A stretch of DNA of 64,000 nucleotides. Source: UBA8296 sp031581145. Lineage in GTDB: Bacteria > Bacteroidota > Rhodothermia > Balneolales > Balneolaceae. A program made the translations under genes and the position numbers. Under the pieces are notes generated by a model. The model was given only the letters and a program-made list of their open reading frames with translations, was not told the origin of the DNA and did no database searches. The DNA lies in NCBI GenBank assembly GCA_031581145.1, contig JAVLBP010000002.1:1-64000 (forward strand). Reading direction: 5' to 3'. This document shows, piece after piece, positions 60,561-64,000 of the stretch; positions within the stretch are counted from its first letter, which is position 1, and each line of letters begins with the position of its first letter.

Positions 60561-60598
60561 ATAAGTAATTATGTTTGGATTGGTATACTGTCTTGGTT

Positions 60599-60606
60599 CA
60601 AAGATA
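60599..60606 (-). promoter_or_regulatory. Possible -7 box of the cupredoxin promoter
   Basis: On the minus strand the sequence TATCTTTG fits the Bacteroidota TAnnTTTG -7 element. It lies 38 bases from the ATG at 60560. A matching TTTG at -33 is not present, so this is a weak call. Confidence 0.35.
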
Positions 60607-60816
60607 CGAAACCTATGCGTTCCACGGTATCATTGTTCACGTGTCTTCAACGTAACTCTGCCGTAAGCATCGCAATGGTCAACCATTGGAAACGTGAAGG
60701 CATGGGTCTGTCGTTATATACAAGCTCCATATTATACGACCTCTTTTTTTAAAGTTTCGTATGCCCATTTGCTTCGATTTCGTACATTTGCTCACTTCTT
60801 CTATGACGCTCTCTAC

Positions 60817-61668
60817 ATGAAAACACCCTACATTTTTGCAAAGCGCTTCGTTGCTGGTGAATCCTATGATGTGGCCGAAAAAAAGGTTCGAGCCATTAAC
60901 CAAAAAGGAAATCGTGTTACCCTTGACTTATTAGGGGAAAATATCAAGGATGCAACCAAGGCATCAGCAACTGTCGATGCCTATATCGAGTTGCTTGAGC
61001 AAATTAAAGCATCAAACTTGGATAGCTCCATCTCTGTGAAGCTTACAATGATGGGATTGGATATTTCTGAGGAAGTCTGTTACGATAATTTATCAAGACT
61101 CCTAGAAACGGCGAAAGCTCACAATCAGTTTGTACGCATCGATATGGAGGGGTCTGGTAACACACAGGCAACCATCGACATATTCAAAAAGGCGCTGAAA
61201 GACTACCAAGGACATGTCGGCATTGTTTTACAGGCCTATCTGCATCGGACCGCAAAGGATGTGGATGACTTGGCGTCTTTAGGAGCAGACATTCGTCTTT
61301 GTAAAGGAGCTTACAAAGAGCCTGCGACTGATGCCCTACAATCTATGGATGATATCCGTGCAGCTTTCAAAGAGTATGCGAAAATCTTGGTGGAGAAAAC
61401 CCCCTTCCCACGCATGGCAACACATGATGGATCACTCGTAGGCTGGCTTCAAGAGTATGCCCAAACAGAAGGGCTACCAAAAGATCGATTTGAGTTTCAG
61501 ATGTTATACGGTCTGCGAGAAAAAACCATGAACAAGCTCTCCGAAGATGGGTGGAAAACATGCATATATGTTCCGTATGGAACGATGTGGTTCCCCTACT
61601 TTTCGCGTCGCCTAATGGAAAGAAAAGAGAATGTCTTCTTCATTGCGACGACGCTCTTAAAGCCTTAA
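60817..61668 (+). CDS. Proline dehydrogenase
   Basis: FAD enzyme that oxidises proline to pyrroline-5-carboxylate. The ATG at 60817 is chosen because the longer frame from 60694 adds 41 residues without family features. Seen: the barrel strand SSISVKLTMMGLDI, RIDMEGSGNTQATI, IVLQAYLHRTAKDV, RLCKGAYKEP, ATHDGSLV, EFQMLYGLRE and the C-terminal VPYGTMWFPYFSRRLMER. Length (283) matches the single-domain Bacteroidota/Gram-positive type. Confidence 0.94.
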   Translation: MKTPYIFAKRFVAGESYDVAEKKVRAINQKGNRVTLDLLGENIKDATKASATVDAYIELLEQIKASNLDSSISVKLTMMGLDISEEVCYDNLSRLLETAKAHNQFVRIDMEGSGNTQATIDIFKKALKDYQGHVGIVLQAYLHRTAKDVDDLASLGADIRLCKGAYKEPATDALQSMDDIRAAFKEYAKILVEKTPFPRMATHDGSLVGWLQEYAQTEGLPKDRFEFQMLYGLREKTMNKLSEDGWKTCIYVPYGTMWFPYFSRRLMERKENVFFIATTLLKP

Positions 61669-61721
61669 GGAACCACTCTTCGCAGGGTTTTGCTGACTAA
61701 TCAATCCCCGTATTCAGGCGC

Positions 61722-63665
61722 CTATTCCTCGCTCGATTCGTCGGCAGGTTCCCACGTATTGTTGCTACGATCCACATCAGCCAAGAGCATCGACTCATCA
61801 ATGGTGATCGATACAATCTCATCACTTGGAACTGGGACAGTGAAGGTATAAGACGGTTCTACCCATGGCCAGTCTTCCTGCACGTTCCACCCTTCGGATT
61901 GGTCAGGTCCTGGTGTTTTTTCTCCACGCATGAGACGAAGTGGGATGTAGTATGTCCACGCTTGCCCATTGAGTCCAGTCACTTGCACCTCTAATGGCAT
62001 CGGGAAATCGCCTAGTCTCTCAAGAGTTACCTCTGTTTGAGTCGCAGGCGTTGTGGATCCACTCGCTGAAGATTGTGTCGTAGACGATACAGAGGCGATT
62101 GCATAATCCACAGTTTTGGTTGTCTCAACAAAGTATTCATAATACCAGTCGAGAATCATGTCGCCTTCCTTTTCAAATATTCTTAAGAGGTCTTTCCCAC
62201 GTGGGTGCTTGAACTTCCACTCCTCAAAAAATCGCAACATCGAACGATCAAAGACCTCCTCACCCAGCATATATTTGGCTTGTCCAAGAAAGACAGCTCC
62301 CTTTGAATAGGCTGCAATCCCATAGGCTACATTCGTTGTAAAATGATCTGCATGGGTGGTCATCACCTCTTCTCGCCCAGCATTGGCCAGCGCTGCATAT
62401 CCCTGATAGCCCGCTAAAGAACTTCCGCCAAAAAGCTCATCCATAATCTCACTCGTTGTATAAGAGGTAAAGCCTTCATCCATCCAGTAGTAATAGCTCT
62501 CATTAATCCCAAGGGCACCTTGGTACCACGAGTGCATAAACTCGTGGACGGTTACACCCACTAGTGAGCGCAACGAACGATTGCCAGTGATTAAGGTCCC
62601 CATGATATATTCCATACCGCCATCTCCCCCCTGGATTATCGTGTACTCAGGATATGGGTATGGACCAAAGTTTTCGTTGGCATATTCAAATCCTTGGACG
62701 GTGAGCTCGGGGAGTTGCTCCCAATTTGCTGTGAGTTCAGCCTGTTTATCGGCGTCAGCGTTTTCTGCAAGGACATCTTGCTGATAGAAAAATCGTAGTA
62801 ATGGACCTCCAGGCACTTGTGTTGTGGTATGAATATAATCTGGATCGGCAGCCCACATGAAATCATGAATATCTTCGGACATAAAATGCCAGCGTCGAAG
62901 CTCACCATTTGTCGATGGAGCACTCATGTCAGGGGTTTCACCGACAGCGGTTGTATAGCCATACCCAACCTCCTCAGGGTTTTGAAGCACCGCAGTTGCT
63001 GAGACGACATACTCGGGATCAATGTGAATCGTCACATCAAATGTGCCAAAGGGTGCGTAAAACTCTCGTCCTATATACGGGTTTGGATGCCACCCGTCTT
63101 CATCATACGCTGCCACTTTGGGGTACCATTGTGACATCGAAAACTCTACTCCTTCCGCATTATCGCGACCTGAGCGACGCACTTGAAGAGGGACTTGCGC
63201 TTCCATGTCCATCGCTAGGGTTGTGCTTTGTCCAGGTTGAATGGGCTCGGCTAATTCCACGACCAAAATGGTACCCTCTTCCGTGTACTCAACGGGTTGA
63301 CCGTCTTGAGTTAACGACGTGGCACGTAAATAGCCAATCTCATCAGGTTGGAGCTTCGAAATGCGGTCGCGAACCCGTCGATCTGGATCTGCAATCGTCA
63401 GAGAACGAACATCCATCATGCTTCCTGGCTGAAACGCATTAAAAAACAGGTGGTAGTACACCTTGGTGATCACATCCGGGCTATTGTTGGTGTAGATCAC
63501 CTCTTGCGTGCCAGTGTATTGATGGGCCTCGGCATCTACCTTAATGTCCATGGTGTAGGCGATTTCTTGCTGCCAGCGTGTATTTCGCTGGGCATCGGCT
63601 ACCTCCACAGTGAGTAGAGTTAATAGTATAAAAAGGGTAACAAAACGGGTTGATATGTACTTCAT
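61722..63665 (-). CDS. M1 family zinc aminopeptidase, exported
   Basis: A 647-residue secreted gluzincin. Signal peptide about 1-25 (ending V-A-D-A-Q), then an N-terminal beta domain. The catalytic domain has GGMEYIMG (349-356, equivalent of GAMEN), VTVHEFMHSW (HExxH, His374/His378) and the third ligand in YWMDEGFTSY (Glu397). A beta-rich C-terminal domain with a Thr/Ser-rich insertion follows. It trims N-terminal residues of peptides outside the cytoplasm. It is convergent with the proline dehydrogenase gene. Confidence 0.94.
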   Translation of the reverse strand: MKYISTRFVTLFILLTLLTVEVADAQRNTRWQQEIAYTMDIKVDAEAHQYTGTQEVIYTNNSPDVITKVYYHLFFNAFQPGSMMDVRSLTIADPDRRVRDRISKLQPDEIGYLRATSLTQDGQPVEYTEEGTILVVELAEPIQPGQSTTLAMDMEAQVPLQVRRSGRDNAEGVEFSMSQWYPKVAAYDEDGWHPNPYIGREFYAPFGTFDVTIHIDPEYVVSATAVLQNPEEVGYGYTTAVGETPDMSAPSTNGELRRWHFMSEDIHDFMWAADPDYIHTTTQVPGGPLLRFFYQQDVLAENADADKQAELTANWEQLPELTVQGFEYANENFGPYPYPEYTIIQGGDGGMEYIMGTLITGNRSLRSLVGVTVHEFMHSWYQGALGINESYYYWMDEGFTSYTTSEIMDELFGGSSLAGYQGYAALANAGREEVMTTHADHFTTNVAYGIAAYSKGAVFLGQAKYMLGEEVFDRSMLRFFEEWKFKHPRGKDLLRIFEKEGDMILDWYYEYFVETTKTVDYAIASVSSTTQSSASGSTTPATQTEVTLERLGDFPMPLEVQVTGLNGQAWTYYIPLRLMRGEKTPGPDQSEGWNVQEDWPWVEPSYTFTVPVPSDEIVSITIDESMLLADVDRSNNTWEPADESSEE

Positions 63666-63730
63666 AGGGAGGGTATGTTTTTTATGTTCCTTAGGGTTGG
63701 ACGTAACAATTTCAATGTATTCGGTTTACA

Positions 63731-64000
63731 TCAAAACGAAGTTCGATTACTAAATGCTCTAGTTAATGTCGCATCATCAATATACTCAAGATCTGTTCCC
63801 ATCGGAATTCCGTAGGCAATTCTGGTTACCGTGACACCAAGCGGTTCTACAAGTTTTTGGATGTAATAAGAGGTTGCCTCGCCTTCAGCATCCGGATTCA
63901 GTGCAAGTATCACTTCCTTCACAGGGGCGTCAGGTGCTGCTTGACTAATGCGCTGAATCAACTCTTTGAGCCGAAGCTCATCTGGCCCAATTTGATTCAT
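63731..64000 (-). CDS. recR: Recombination mediator RecR, C-terminal part (runs off the window)
   Basis: The last ~89 residues of RecR. The Toprim domain is seen as EVILALNPDAEGEATSYYIQ, followed by LGVTVTRIAYGIPMGTDLEYIDDATLTRAF, the invariant end of this protein. RecR is ~200 residues, so the helix-hairpin-helix and zinc-finger parts lie to the right of the window; the ATG at the very edge is internal. RecR works with RecO/RecF to load RecA at gaps. Confidence 0.95.
   Translation of the reverse strand: MNQIGPDELRLKELIQRISQAAPDAPVKEVILALNPDAEGEATSYYIQKLVEPLGVTVTRIAYGIPMGTDLEYIDDATLTRAFSNRTSF

Noticed and set aside
60783..60790. TACATTTG as a -7 box for proline dehydrogenase
   Set aside because: The -7 match is good, but no TTTG lies at the required distance upstream, so it was not listed as a feature.
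62909..63442. A 177-residue frame antisense to the M1 peptidase gene
   Set aside because: Shadow frame; no signal, motif or upstream spacing to support translation.
1..64000. tRNA, rRNA, CRISPR arrays, insertion sequences, phage genes
   Set aside because: I read both strands for tRNA T-loop signatures, regularly spaced repeats and transposase or integrase motifs and saw none; a tRNAscan or Infernal run would be the decisive test.

Overview
The window reads as ordinary chromosomal DNA of a Gram-negative member of the Bacteroidota group, most likely a marine Balneolia/Rhodothermia-type bacterium (inference). Supporting signs are an outer membrane with BamA/TamA-like and DUF5916 barrels, many lipoproteins with a Cys lipobox, a LytS/LytTR signalling pair, DUF2911, DUF2805 and choice-of-anchor-B proteins, a SecA with a large insertion and a non-zinc tail, and a promoter of the Bacteroidota type (TTTG, 20 bases, TAnnTTTG). 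About fifty genes are tightly packed. No stretch without a gene exceeds 300 bases, and I saw no rRNA, tRNA, CRISPR array, insertion sequence or prophage.

Layout. 1-772: start of a secreted repetitive surface protein running off the left edge. 998-6020 (minus): a three-gene signalling cassette (multi-pass membrane protein, LytTR regulator, TPR histidine kinase) below a Cu/Zn superoxide dismutase lipoprotein. 6371-16044 (minus): an envelope cluster holding a TamA/BamA-like barrel, a short protein that looks like the C-terminal end of TamB joined to an Ig-like domain, two paralogous proteins with a periplasmic propeller, one membrane helix and a cytoplasmic winged-helix-like tail, and a DUF5916 barrel. 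16024-18830 (plus): an M14 carboxypeptidase and a copper pair (SCO, PCuAC). 18886-27914: Tet-type MFS pump, then SDR, amidinotransferase-fold enzyme, penicillin acylase, an MhqO/MhqD-like quinone detoxification pair and a propeller lipoprotein. 28111-36711: an alpha-oxoamine synthase with a repeat-rich leader, a DEAD-box-like protein that has lost its catalytic motifs, MscS, SecG, an HMA-MauE protein, a PQQ-type sugar dehydrogenase and a DRTGG protein. 36787-48291: transporters, a Fic protein lacking the motif histidine, MnmE, a Spy-like protein, polyphosphate glucokinase and SecA. 48501-59963 (plus): a run of tightly spaced or overlapping genes rpmH-rnpA-yidC-HsdR_N-pepP-uvrA-marC-DinB-AGCS-plsC. 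60003-64000: cupredoxin, proline dehydrogenase, M1 peptidase and the C-terminal part of RecR.

Themes. Copper and redox handling recurs (SodC, SCO, PCuAC, HMA protein, cupredoxin). Protein export and envelope building recur (SecA, SecG, YidC, TamA-like, Spy). The best candidates for something undescribed are the propeller/winged-helix membrane regulators with the mini-TamB, the dead DEAD-box protein, and a window-wide habit of short tandem duplications (period 10-30 bases) at gene starts, stops, leaders and signal-peptide linkers.
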